From CAVXFB01 sp963760935 (GTDB lineage Bacteria > Planctomycetota > Planctomycetia > Pirellulales > Thermoguttaceae): DNA of 64,000 bases. Below the pieces are notes generated by a model. That model saw only the letters and a program-made list of their open reading frames with translations, made no database searches and was not told where the DNA came from. Positions 55,990 to 63,468 of this stretch are shown piece by piece (positions within the stretch are counted from its first letter, which is position 1; every line of letters starts with the position of its first letter). The translations under genes were made by a program, and so were the position numbers. Where the stretch lies: positions 868,001-932,000 of the forward strand of contig CAVXFB010000008.1 in the NCBI GenBank assembly GCA_963760935.1, written 5' to 3'.

Positions 55990-57024
55990 GGTCTTGTCGA
56001 GCTATTTAAGCGTTTGATGCGTAGAACAAGGAGGATTTGAATAACAGGAAACGTCTTGAAGGAGTCTCGACATGGCCGGTACACGGAAAGGTACGTACAA
56101 AATCACAAATTGGAGCAAGTACAACGAGTCGCTCGTGCAACGCGGGTCGATTACCTTCTGGTTTTGCGAAGAAACGATCGAAAAATGGCGTCACGATAAC
56201 GCAAATCCCGGAGTTGGGCATCCGTTTGTGTACAGCGACACCGCCGTCGAATGTTTGCTCGTTCTGCGAGAGCTGTTTCAACTGCCGTACCGCCAAACCG
56301 AAGGACTCGGCAAATCGCTCGTCGAACTGATGCGAATCGAACTCGATATTCCAGACTACACGTCGCTGGCCAAGCGGGCTGCCAAAATGGGCATCTCGCT
56401 CGACATTGCGAAACACACGGGATCGATCGACGTGGTCGTCGATAGCACTGGCCTGAAGGTTTTCGGGGAAGGCGAATGGAAGATGCGCAAACACGGCAAG
56501 AGCAAACGCCGTACTTGGCGAAAATTGCATCTGGCGGTGAACCCCGATACGCACGAGATCGAAGCGGAGACATTGACGGACAATAGTTGCGACGATGGCG
56601 GCCAAGTGGATGCCCTTTTGGATCAAGTGGTGGGCAAGATCGATGGATTTTACGGCGACGGCGCTTACGACAAATGGAAGGTCTATGAAACGCTGGCCAA
56701 GCGGAGGATCAAGGCGATTGTTCCACCGCAGCGGAACGCAAAGATTAAGCAGCACGGCAATTCGAGCGGTCGTCCGCTGTCGCGGGACGTGGCGATCCGA
56801 GCGATCCGCCGTCGCGGACGTCGGCGATGGAAGGAAGATGTCGGCTATCATCGCCGCAGCCTTTCGGAAACAGCCATGTATCGGATGAAATGCTGTTTTG
56901 GCGACCACTTGAAAAACCGCGAAATCCACAATCAACGCACCGAAACGCGACTGCGAAGTAAAATCCTCAATAAATTCACTCGCCTCGGACTTCCCGCGTT
57001 CGAGTGGAATTAGTCAACAAGGCC
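55990..57024. mobile_element. IS5-family (IS903-type) insertion sequence, 1,035 bp
   Basis: Imperfect terminal inverted repeats, left GGTCTTGTCGAGCTATTTAA and right (complement) GGCCTTGTTGACTAATTCCA, bound a single transposase gene (56072-57013). The element is flanked by identical 9-base duplications, the size usual for IS903-type elements. It sits in the antisense direction inside the FkbM gene. All parts look complete, so it may be mobile. Confidence 0.93.
56072..57013 (+). CDS. IS5-family transposase
   Basis: 313 residues beginning MAGTRKGTYKITNWSKYNESL, with ITFWFCEETIEKW and the DDE-type catalytic region containing SIDVVVDSTGLKVFGEGEW (first D), DGFYGDGAYDKWKVYE (second D) and YRMKCCFGDHLKNREIHNQRTE (E). 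This arrangement and the N-terminus are those of the IS903-like subgroup of IS5. The frame is intact and the terminal repeats are near the ends of the coding region. Confidence 0.95.
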   Translation: MAGTRKGTYKITNWSKYNESLVQRGSITFWFCEETIEKWRHDNANPGVGHPFVYSDTAVECLLVLRELFQLPYRQTEGLGKSLVELMRIELDIPDYTSLAKRAAKMGISLDIAKHTGSIDVVVDSTGLKVFGEGEWKMRKHGKSKRRTWRKLHLAVNPDTHEIEAETLTDNSCDDGGQVDALLDQVVGKIDGFYGDGAYDKWKVYETLAKRRIKAIVPPQRNAKIKQHGNSSGRPLSRDVAIRAIRRRGRRRWKEDVGYHRRSLSETAMYRMKCCFGDHLKNREIHNQRTETRLRSKILNKFTRLGLPAFEWN

Positions 57025-57033
57025 GAGTTGTTC
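57025..57033. repeat. 9-base target-site duplication, right copy
   Basis: GAGTTGTTC, identical to 55981-55989. On the minus strand it encodes EQL in the interrupted FkbM gene, as does the left copy. Confidence 0.9.
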
Positions 57034-57224
57034 AATGAGTTCGGGTATGCAATTCCAATCATCCCGCGCGCGATACGCCGCGCGCAAGGCCTCCGCCCGT
57101 TCTAAAAACTCTTGCATCGCTTGGCGCTCCATGTTGGCGACGTATTCCCCATCCGCCGTTCAAGCATTGTGGCCCAACAGTGTGGTTTGTCAATGGGGAT
57201 CGCGGTCAACAAGCGATGCTCGGC

Positions 57225-57960
57225 GGGGTGGCACTGGTGATAGGGGCTGAGTGAAGTGTGCCACTGGCTTTGCCAGTGCCCGGTGGGCGGGTTGACGTTC
57301 CATCGTGTTGTGGGTAAAAGCAGGGAATGGCACATCGGAAGACGGTGCGGCATTTTCACGAGCCAGGCCATCTACACGAGTTGACCTTTTCGTGTTATCG
57401 TCGAATGCCGTTTTTGACCAACGATGCGTGGCGGGAGAACCTGGCACGATGCGTCCAGGCAGCGGGCGACGAATGGGCGATGCAGCTAGTGGGGTTTGTT
57501 TTCATGCCCGAACATGTGCATCTGCTCGTGTATCCCACGGCCGTGAACCCTTCCATCAGTCGTTATCTGGCTCGGATCAAGCAGCCGTTCTCGAAGCACA
57601 TCAAAGAGATTTTGAGTGGGCAGAGTTCACGGCTATTGTCGAGGCTGACGGTGCGGGAACGGCCGGGCAAGGAGTGTTTTCGGTTTTGGCAAGAAGGGCC
57701 CGGCTTCGACCGAAACCTGTTCTCTTCGGAAGCCATTTCGGCCTCCCTGGAGTACATCCACAACAATCCAGTCAGCCGAGGTCTTTGTCGTCGTGCCGTG
57801 GACTGGAAATGGTCGTCGGCACGATACTACCTCGATGTGCCACCACGACGGCAGCATCCCCACCTGCCGATGATTCACGGTCTGCCGGAAGGGGCTATCG
57901 TCTGAGAACAAGCCAAACAAGCACTGGCAGAGCCAGTGGCACACTTCAACAGTGCCACCC
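57225..57960. mobile_element. RAYT transposase within its own inverted palindromes
   Basis: Left: GGGTGGCACTGG (57225-57236) then GAAGTGTGCCACTGGC...GCCAGTGC (57253-57279). Right: GCACTGGCAGAGCCAGTGGC...CTTC (57921-57947) then AGTGCCACCC (57951-57960). The right part is an inverted copy of the left part with one base difference in the inner palindrome. The transposase gene fills the space between, the arrangement expected for a REP-associated tyrosine transposase and its REP sequences. Confidence 0.85.
57327..57905 (+). CDS. REP-associated tyrosine transposase (RAYT, IS200/IS605-like)
   Basis: 192 residues. GFVFMPEHVHLLVYP contains the HUH metal motif (HVH), and SLEYIHNNPVSRGL holds the catalytic tyrosine of the Y1 transposase fold; FWQEGPGFDRNLFSSEA is also characteristic. 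Such proteins bind and cleave REP hairpins and are thought to spread them. ATG at 57327 lies between two palindromes of one repeat family. The frame is intact. Whether it acts on the other palindromes of this window is unknown. Confidence 0.9.
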   Translation: MAHRKTVRHFHEPGHLHELTFSCYRRMPFLTNDAWRENLARCVQAAGDEWAMQLVGFVFMPEHVHLLVYPTAVNPSISRYLARIKQPFSKHIKEILSGQSSRLLSRLTVRERPGKECFRFWQEGPGFDRNLFSSEAISASLEYIHNNPVSRGLCRRAVDWKWSSARYYLDVPPRRQHPHLPMIHGLPEGAIV

Positions 57961-58061
57961 AGCCGGCCTTGTTTCTGCTTGAAACCGACGTACCGCCCGA
58001 CGAGTATGTCAACCGCCATGGTCGTCCTATCTGAACGCACCCGAGCTGGCGAATACCGCCG

Positions 58062-59288
58062 ATGACAAAGCCAAATTACCTTTTCGAGCATCTTTCCGAT
58101 CCCACTTTTCAGGACGGCAATAGCACTATCGCCTTGGATCCAAACCGAAACCGGCTCGTCCTTTGGTATGGGAGCAACCCGGGTGACTGGAACACAGTGG
58201 CTAAGTACATTAGCCAACTCGCAACACACCGGTCAATCACGTGGTGCCCGGATACGAACGTTGCAGTTCTTCCGGCTACCGAGCCTGTCTGGGAAGCACT
58301 GCGCATTGCAGCGTGGACCACCAATGCCTCGACGCTAATTACCGGCGTTGTGGAGTGGGAGATTAAAGATTGGCTAGATGATCCGTGGAGGATGACGGAG
58401 CGGGCTACTGCAATCCGTGCCGCGATGAAAGCGGGCAGTTGGATCACAACGTTTCGGATGTCTTACAAGCCGCCCATAGAATTTGCGAGTTACGCATATG
58501 CGCACCTTCTCGGTGTGAGACGCTCACTCGCACGCCCCAACGCTGAAGGCAGCACGCTTGTTGGAACTGACCCAACGGACAAATCAAGAACGATGAACGC
58601 GATCGCGAAGCGCATTGGTAAGCGGGCGATCGCCCTAGCTAAGAAGGGCAGGACGGAACACAACGAGAGTGGCGTGATATGCATCAACGACGAATTGCAT
58701 TGCTTGATGGTCATTGCTCATGCATTGATGAATCGCCGGGATGCCGTACTTCTCACCGCCGATCAGGACTTTCTGGAAATATTCTACAAGGCTCAATGGT
58801 TCTATGACACACATTACCGAGCTTGGCTCGCCGCGAGACTAGTCAACGAAGGTCTTTACGGGGAGCCTGCCCAGGAATTCACGAACACCGGCGTCTTCTT
58901 TCGGGGGCCGTTGACGCTGTATCGCCGTCCCACGAATTACTTGCAGGAAGTACTGCCCCCACTGCTCGAACGTCCCATTCGTGTGCACGTCCTCTACGTC
59001 GCGCCGAACGGATTACTTCACCATATGATGTTCCCGTTCGAGCCTCGCATGCTTGACATGCTCACAACCCGTGGGACAACCGACGGTCGCTGTACCGACC
59101 TCTTCGGTCCAAACAACGTCCATGTCGACTTAGGGCCGCTCAAGCCGCAGATGGTTGGGTTATACCTAGGTGTCGGCACAGATTCCACTTATCGGTTCAC
59201 AACAAACGGCATCACTTGCCATCTTTCCAATCTTGATTTGGTCCATTCAATAAATTGCTTGGAACGACACGGCGTGTTGCCTAGATAG
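58062..59288 (+). CDS. unknown protein with PIN-like acidic residues
   Basis: 408 residues; no family recognised. Scattered acidic positions suggest a PIN-like nuclease fold: CPDTNVAVLP (D64), ITGVVEWEIKD (E98/E100), INDELHCLMVIAHALM (about 208-223) and VLLTADQDFLEIF (D234/D236). HALMNRRDAVLLTADQDFLE especially resembles the end of a PIN domain. The C-terminal 150 residues have no visible signature. It lies alone among mobile elements with no antitoxin partner. A degraded or novel defence or RNA-processing enzyme is possible; an ordinary orphan is as likely. Confidence 0.5.
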   Translation: MTKPNYLFEHLSDPTFQDGNSTIALDPNRNRLVLWYGSNPGDWNTVAKYISQLATHRSITWCPDTNVAVLPATEPVWEALRIAAWTTNASTLITGVVEWEIKDWLDDPWRMTERATAIRAAMKAGSWITTFRMSYKPPIEFASYAYAHLLGVRRSLARPNAEGSTLVGTDPTDKSRTMNAIAKRIGKRAIALAKKGRTEHNESGVICINDELHCLMVIAHALMNRRDAVLLTADQDFLEIFYKAQWFYDTHYRAWLAARLVNEGLYGEPAQEFTNTGVFFRGPLTLYRRPTNYLQEVLPPLLERPIRVHVLYVAPNGLLHHMMFPFEPRMLDMLTTRGTTDGRCTDLFGPNNVHVDLGPLKPQMVGLYLGVGTDSTYRFTTNGITCHLSNLDLVHSINCLERHGVLPR

Positions 59289-59593
59289 TGTGTAGCCAAG
59301 CGGACTGGGAAACTTTGGGGTCGGATCGCATTTAGTCAATAGTGGCGACGGTTTGCTGTTTGCCAATTGGTTTGCATTCCTCCGTCGCACGCAGATGGCC
59401 GCCACGATCGACGGCACAGCGGACTTCGCGGACGACTACGCTAGAAAGCTGATGGCTGACCGCTGACAGCCTGCACTGGCGGCACTTCTCGAAAACGCTC
59501 TGACGTGATGATGGGCGTGGCGGGTTCGCGCTGAAACGCAAGATCCACGCCCTTCGCTTGGGCTCAGGGACGTGCCGCCTAACGTCGCGAGGT
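59289..59593. other. gap downstream of the PIN-like gene
   Basis: No gene. Its right end includes one copy of a direct repeat (59565-59580) found again at the end of the next gene. Nothing else recognised. Confidence 0.5.
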
Positions 59594-59609
59594 TCAGGGA
59601 CGTGCCGCC
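59565..59609. repeat. direct repeat TCAGGGACGTGCCGCC
   Basis: The 16-base sequence occurs at 59565-59580 and 59594-59609, 29 bases apart. The second copy holds the stop codon (TGA on the minus strand) of the amidotransferase gene. Confidence 0.8.
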
Positions 59610-60338
59610 CTCGACCGACACATCTCGGCAAAACGTCCCAGCACATCGGCCGCGAGACTCTGCAGCCCGGGCAATTCCGTTGGCGTCTGCTGGCGAATTC
59701 TCTGCGGGTCGATGTAATCGAGCCCACTCAACTCCCGCGAGTTGCCGGGCTCGTGAAGCCAATCGTCGATCATCGCGGCCGTCATCTCGATGTGAAATTG
59801 CATACCATAGGCGCGGGGTCCGAAACGGAATGCCTGGTTTTCGCATTCTGGACTGCGCCGCCAAATGCGTAGCCCCCGACGGAAGGTCGAATGTGTCGCC
59901 GTGCCATTGAAAGACGGTTCGGGCGCCGCTCTGGGCAAAAAGTGGATCGTTGTCGGCCGAGGGCAGGAGTTCAACAGGATACCAGCCAATCTCCTTCACG
60001 CGGTTTGGATATACACGCGACCCAAGCGCCTTGGCCAGCAATTGCGAGCCGAGGCATACGCCTAGCAGCGGCAGTTCGAGAGCGAGCGCCTGCTCGATCC
60101 AGCAGATGTCCAGGGCCAGAAACGGATACTGCTCGACCTCGTCGACGTTCATAGCGCCGCCAAGCACGACCAGACCCGAGGCTTCGTCGAGCGGTAGCTG
60201 CGTGGGCACATCTCGATAGAGATCGAAATAGCGAAACTCAACTCCGGCGCGACTCAGAGCGGTCTCCAGGGTCCCCAAGCCCTCCTGCGGCATGTGACGA
60301 AGGACGAAAACGGTCGGTCTTTGGCTCGTTGTCTTCAT
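59594..60338 (-). CDS. class I glutamine amidotransferase-like protein (single frameshift)
   Basis: Glutamine amidotransferase of the GMP-synthase type but without a synthase domain, of unknown acceptor. PLLGVCLGSQLLAKALGSRVY holds the nucleophile elbow (C in GVCLGSQ), and FQWHGDTFDLPSGA is followed, after correction, by AYGMQFHIEMT, which supplies the catalytic histidine. VFVLRHMPQEGLGTLETAL opens the protein. One extra base at about 59848-59852 breaks the frame. Repaired length about 247 residues. The gene is alone. Confidence 0.85.
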
Positions 60339-60570
60339 TCGTGCGTTCTGTCAGTGAGTGCCAATGTCGCAATTCAAGTGTCGACGAGACAGCGATACGT
60401 CAAGCCCCGTGCTGCGTTTCGCATACTACTGGCCGTTGGACTCGCGGCCTTTGGTATTTTCAACAACTGCTTCCCTTCATCCCCTTTTCCCAGCTATCCT
60501 GGTTTGCTAGGCTAGAGACGATTGGCGCCGCCGCATTGTACCGTACACTCGAAGGCTCGATTAGTCTGCC

Positions 60571-61056
60571 ATGGCCGAAGATCAATTACCGATAATTGCC
60601 ACCGCACCGCGCCGCAAGCCCCGGCGCAAAGAGCTCAAGCCCGGTGAGGTGTTGTGCGATTACTGCACCGCCAAGTGCTGCCGTTACTTCGCCTTGCCGT
60701 TGGACAAGCCGAAGGATTGGCAGGACTTCGATTATATGCGATGGTTTCTGCTGCATGAACATGCCGCCGTGTTCGTCGAAGAAAATTGCTGGTATTTGCT
60801 GGTGAAGACTCCTTGCCGGCATCTGCGCGACGACAACCTGTGCGGCATCTATGACATCCGGCCGCAGATCTGCCGCGACTATACCACGGACAACTGCGAA
60901 TACGACGACATTTGGACGTACGATCACTATTGGGAAACGGCCGAGCAGGTTGCGGAATATGCCGAGGCCGTGCTGGGGCCGCGTGAAGGGGAGGGATTCC
61001 GAAGTGCGAAGCCCAAGGGTGAATTGCCGGTCGCAGAAGCGACCAGCCCTCGGTGA
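60571..61056 (+). CDS. YkgJ-family cysteine cluster protein
   Basis: 161 residues with a clear zinc- or iron-sulfur-binding cysteine pattern: CDYCTAKCCRYF, then CRHLRDDNLCGIYDIRPQICRDY and DNCEYDD. This matches the YkgJ/FliB-like group of CxxC-C...C proteins, often annotated as containing a zinc or Fe-S site. Located 28 bases upstream of hisS in the same direction. Function unknown. Confidence 0.85.
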   Translation: MAEDQLPIIATAPRRKPRRKELKPGEVLCDYCTAKCCRYFALPLDKPKDWQDFDYMRWFLLHEHAAVFVEENCWYLLVKTPCRHLRDDNLCGIYDIRPQICRDYTTDNCEYDDIWTYDHYWETAEQVAEYAEAVLGPREGEGFRSAKPKGELPVAEATSPR

Positions 61057-61084
61057 ACAACGAAACGCATGAGATTAGCCACAC

Positions 61085-62434
61085 GTGTCTGAGATCAAAC
61101 GCATCACGCCGCGCACGCTGAAGGGTTTCCGCGATTATACGCCGGAGGTAATGATTCCGCGCGAGCGGCTCATCGACACCGCACGACGCGTGTATCGCTC
61201 GTTCGGCTTTAGCCCCATCGACACGCCCGCCTTGGAATATCTGGAAATCCTCTCGGGCAAGGGGAGCGAGGAAACCGACAAGCAACTCTATAAGTTCCAG
61301 GATCACGGCGGGCGTTGGGTCGGATTGCGATTTGATCTAACGGTGCCGCTCGCCCGGTTTGCCGCGCAGCACGTCAACGAGTTGGGAATTCCGCTGAAGC
61401 GATACCACATAGCCACCGTGTGGCGCGGCGAAAATACGCAGCGCGGCCGCTATCGCGAGTTCATGCAGTGCGATTTTGATACGATCGGCACACGTTCGGT
61501 TGCCGCCGACATCGAAACGGCCCTGGTCATCCACGATCTGTTGCGGGCCATCGGCTTTGACGCATTCACCATCCGCCTGAATAACCGCATGGTCTTGACC
61601 GGCTTGCTGGAGCGGCTTGGATTGGCCGATCGGGCAACGGCCGTGCTTCGGGCGCTGGACAAACTTGGGAAGATCGGCGCTGACGCCGTGGCCGAGGAGA
61701 TGGTCGCGTCGGCCCAGGCTACGCCCGAGCAAGCCCGGCAGGTGCTGCGGCTCTCCGGAATAGCCGGCGGCAACGATGAAGTGTTGCGACAGGCCGAGTC
61801 GCTCGTAGCCGGCAGCGAGACGGGCCAAGCCGGCGTCGCCAAATTGAAAGAAGTGCTCGATGGCGTGGCGGCGGCTGGCGTTCCGTCGGAGCGAGTTCGG
61901 CTCGACGTGTCGATTGCCCGCGGCCTGGACTATTATACCGGCACCGTGTTCGAGACTTTTCTCGATGCCTTGCCCGGCATCGGCAGCATTTGTTCGGGCG
62001 GGCGGTACGATAATCTGGCGGAATTGTTTACCAGCCAAGAACTGCCCGGCATCGGTGCGTCGCTGGGCCTCGACCGACTGTTGGCCGCCATGGAAGAGTT
62101 GAACATGATCGAGAAAGTGTCAACGCCGGCGCCGGTCTTCATCCCCTACTTCGACAAGGACCGCCTCGGCGATTATCTCCGCCTAGCGGCGGCATTGCGT
62201 GCGGCGGGCATCGGCGTGGAACTGTTCCCCGATCCGAAGAAGCTGGGCCAGCAACTGAAATACGCCGACCGCCGCGGTTTCCGCGTGGCCCTGATCGCCG
62301 GCGGCAATGAGTTCCAGTCGGGCGTCTGCCAAGTAAAAGACTTGCAAACCGGCACGAAGCACGACGTGCCGCTAGAGGCCAGTGCTGCAAGTCTTGTCGC
62401 CGCGGTGAAGGAAATACTGGGACCAAGCGGGTAG
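61085..62434 (+). CDS. hisS: histidyl-tRNA synthetase
   Basis: 449 residues, class II synthetase. KGFRDYTPEVMIPRERLID, LRFDLTVPLARFAAQHV (motif 2 region), ARGLDYYTGTVFETF and GGRYDNLAELF are diagnostic, as is GIGASLGLDRLLAAMEE; the anticodon-binding domain follows with FIPYFDKDRLGDYLRLA. GTG at 61085 is the start. Intact frame. Confidence 0.97.
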   Translation: MSEIKRITPRTLKGFRDYTPEVMIPRERLIDTARRVYRSFGFSPIDTPALEYLEILSGKGSEETDKQLYKFQDHGGRWVGLRFDLTVPLARFAAQHVNELGIPLKRYHIATVWRGENTQRGRYREFMQCDFDTIGTRSVAADIETALVIHDLLRAIGFDAFTIRLNNRMVLTGLLERLGLADRATAVLRALDKLGKIGADAVAEEMVASAQATPEQARQVLRLSGIAGGNDEVLRQAESLVAGSETGQAGVAKLKEVLDGVAAAGVPSERVRLDVSIARGLDYYTGTVFETFLDALPGIGSICSGGRYDNLAELFTSQELPGIGASLGLDRLLAAMEELNMIEKVSTPAPVFIPYFDKDRLGDYLRLAAALRAAGIGVELFPDPKKLGQQLKYADRRGFRVALIAGGNEFQSGVCQVKDLQTGTKHDVPLEASAASLVAAVKEILGPSG

Positions 62435-62450
62435 CAACTTTACTTCGCCC

Positions 62451-62765
62451 ATGGCCAATCGCGACAACCATTACGAGGCGGCATTTGAAGAGTTTCTTCG
62501 CAGTCGCGGCGTGCCGTATGTGGCCGTAGATGAGGCCAAGCGGAGTCTGTTGAGCGACGGCGGGTCGATCAAGAGCCTCGATTTCATCGTCTCGGGCGGC
62601 GTCGATCTGTCTGAATGCCAAGCGGCAGGCAAAGATATCTGCACGAACCATTCCGCTCGGTCCGTGACTTGGCTGGTCGACGTCAAAGGCCGTCGTTTTC
62701 CCTCGGGCGACGTGCAGAAGCAATATTGGAAGAACTGCTTCGATTACATATCTTATGCTAGTTAA
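62451..62765 (+). CDS. truncated PD-(D/E)xK-like hypothetical
   Basis: 104 residues beginning MANRDNHYEAAFEEFLRSRGVPYVAVDEAKRSLL and including SLDFIVSGGVDL and TWLVDVKGRRFPSG. The D...DxK-type pattern fits a restriction-endonuclease-like fold; I recognise a longer form in planctomycetes, in which the part after WKN continues. Here the reading ends at TAG 62763-62765 just after YWKNCFDYISYAS, so the gene appears cut off. It begins 16 bases after hisS. Its truncation marks the start of the accessory stretch. Confidence 0.6.
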   Translation: MANRDNHYEAAFEEFLRSRGVPYVAVDEAKRSLLSDGGSIKSLDFIVSGGVDLSECQAAGKDICTNHSARSVTWLVDVKGRRFPSGDVQKQYWKNCFDYISYAS

Positions 62766-62808
62766 GCGTTGCAAAGTACTGTATTGCAAATATTTACGGC
62801 GTTATTCA

Positions 62809-62850
62809 TCTGATACCTTTTTGTTGCTTTCTGCATTCTGATACCTTTTT
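62809..62850. repeat. direct repeat TCTGATACCTTTTT
   Basis: Exact 14-base copies at 62809-62822 and 62837-62850, 28 bases start to start. Could be an operator or iteron pair; no neighbouring regulator is visible. Confidence 0.7.
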
Positions 62851-62888
62851 ATCGACTTCCGAGCCCACGACCGGCTTACATCTGCAAC

Positions 62889-62925
62889 TCAACTCCTTGC
62901 AAACGGGAATTTTGCAATGAGTTGA
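62889..62925. repeat. 15-base hairpin
   Basis: TCAACTCCTTGCAAA and TTTGCAATGAGTTGA match at 14 of 15 positions with a 7-base loop. No T-tract follows. Confidence 0.75.
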
Positions 62926-63468
62926 ACGATCCGCAGAAAGGGTGTCGGAGGCGAGAAGACGTATCGGTAAGAAAACCCGTGACTCAAGACGGGCCACGAA
63001 GGTTCAGTTCGCCGAGCCCGAGGAGCGGGATCGCCACATATTGACCACGAACCGAGGTCGTTTCCTTCTGCCGCCCTGCCTGCGGACAGCAACGCGCGTC
63101 CACAATGACCTTCGCCGAAGAGACGGGTAAGAAACTTGAAAGTAGACCTTTCGGGTGGCAAGGCTGGCAGCCCCACCGCTCATGAGAGTGGTAAGACGCC
63201 GACGTCGCTCGCAGTCGCCAAATCGTTTTACGGTTGCATCGACGATCCCCATGTCGTCGGCACACGAGGATGTAGTCCGGGGGCAGTTGAAGACCTGACC
63301 TGGCAAGAAAAGTGACCGCCATTGCGCCAGAGCGGTCCAAACAAATTCCCGATGTTGTCGTCTCGTCGGTTATGGCTTGGCATATTTGTCCGCCGCAGGC
63401 GACACCTTGAGTCGAGCCATCTACGCCCTCTTGCTCCCCATCCTCACTCCGTGATACATTTGCCAAGC

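Larger units (their letters stand above)
54938..57132 (-). pseudogene. FkbM-family methyltransferase interrupted by an IS element and one frameshift
   Basis: The gene starts at the ATG 57130-57132 (MERQAMQEFLERAEALRAAY), is cut after codon 36 (ELIEQL) by the insertion sequence at 55990-57024, and resumes at 55980 with GEFTGRKSPEYKEGVYLYG. Excising the IS and one target duplicate restores one frame. A second break at about 55526-55529 is one C missing from a run of C, after which FQYLPDVKGVMVDAGAYVGETMEEF, HAFEPCPTPFAAL and YLKADIEGFELPMLHGA give clear FkbM methyltransferase features. Reconstructed length is about 383 residues. FkbM proteins methylate sugars or glycans; the IS makes this copy inactive unless it is a recent assembly polymorphism. 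Confidence 0.85.
62766..63468. other. 703-base gap with direct repeats and a long hairpin
   Basis: No supported gene: open frames on both strands lack family features. The first part is AT-richer than the surroundings. It holds the direct repeat at 62809-62850 and the hairpin at 62889-62925. A short plus-strand frame (TKVQFAEPEERDRHILTTNRG) might be a degraded fragment of something larger. Confidence 0.5.

Noticed and set aside
62984..63466. 160-residue minus-strand open frame in the accessory gap
   Set aside because: No ribosome site, no recognised domain, and a composition that does not look like protein.
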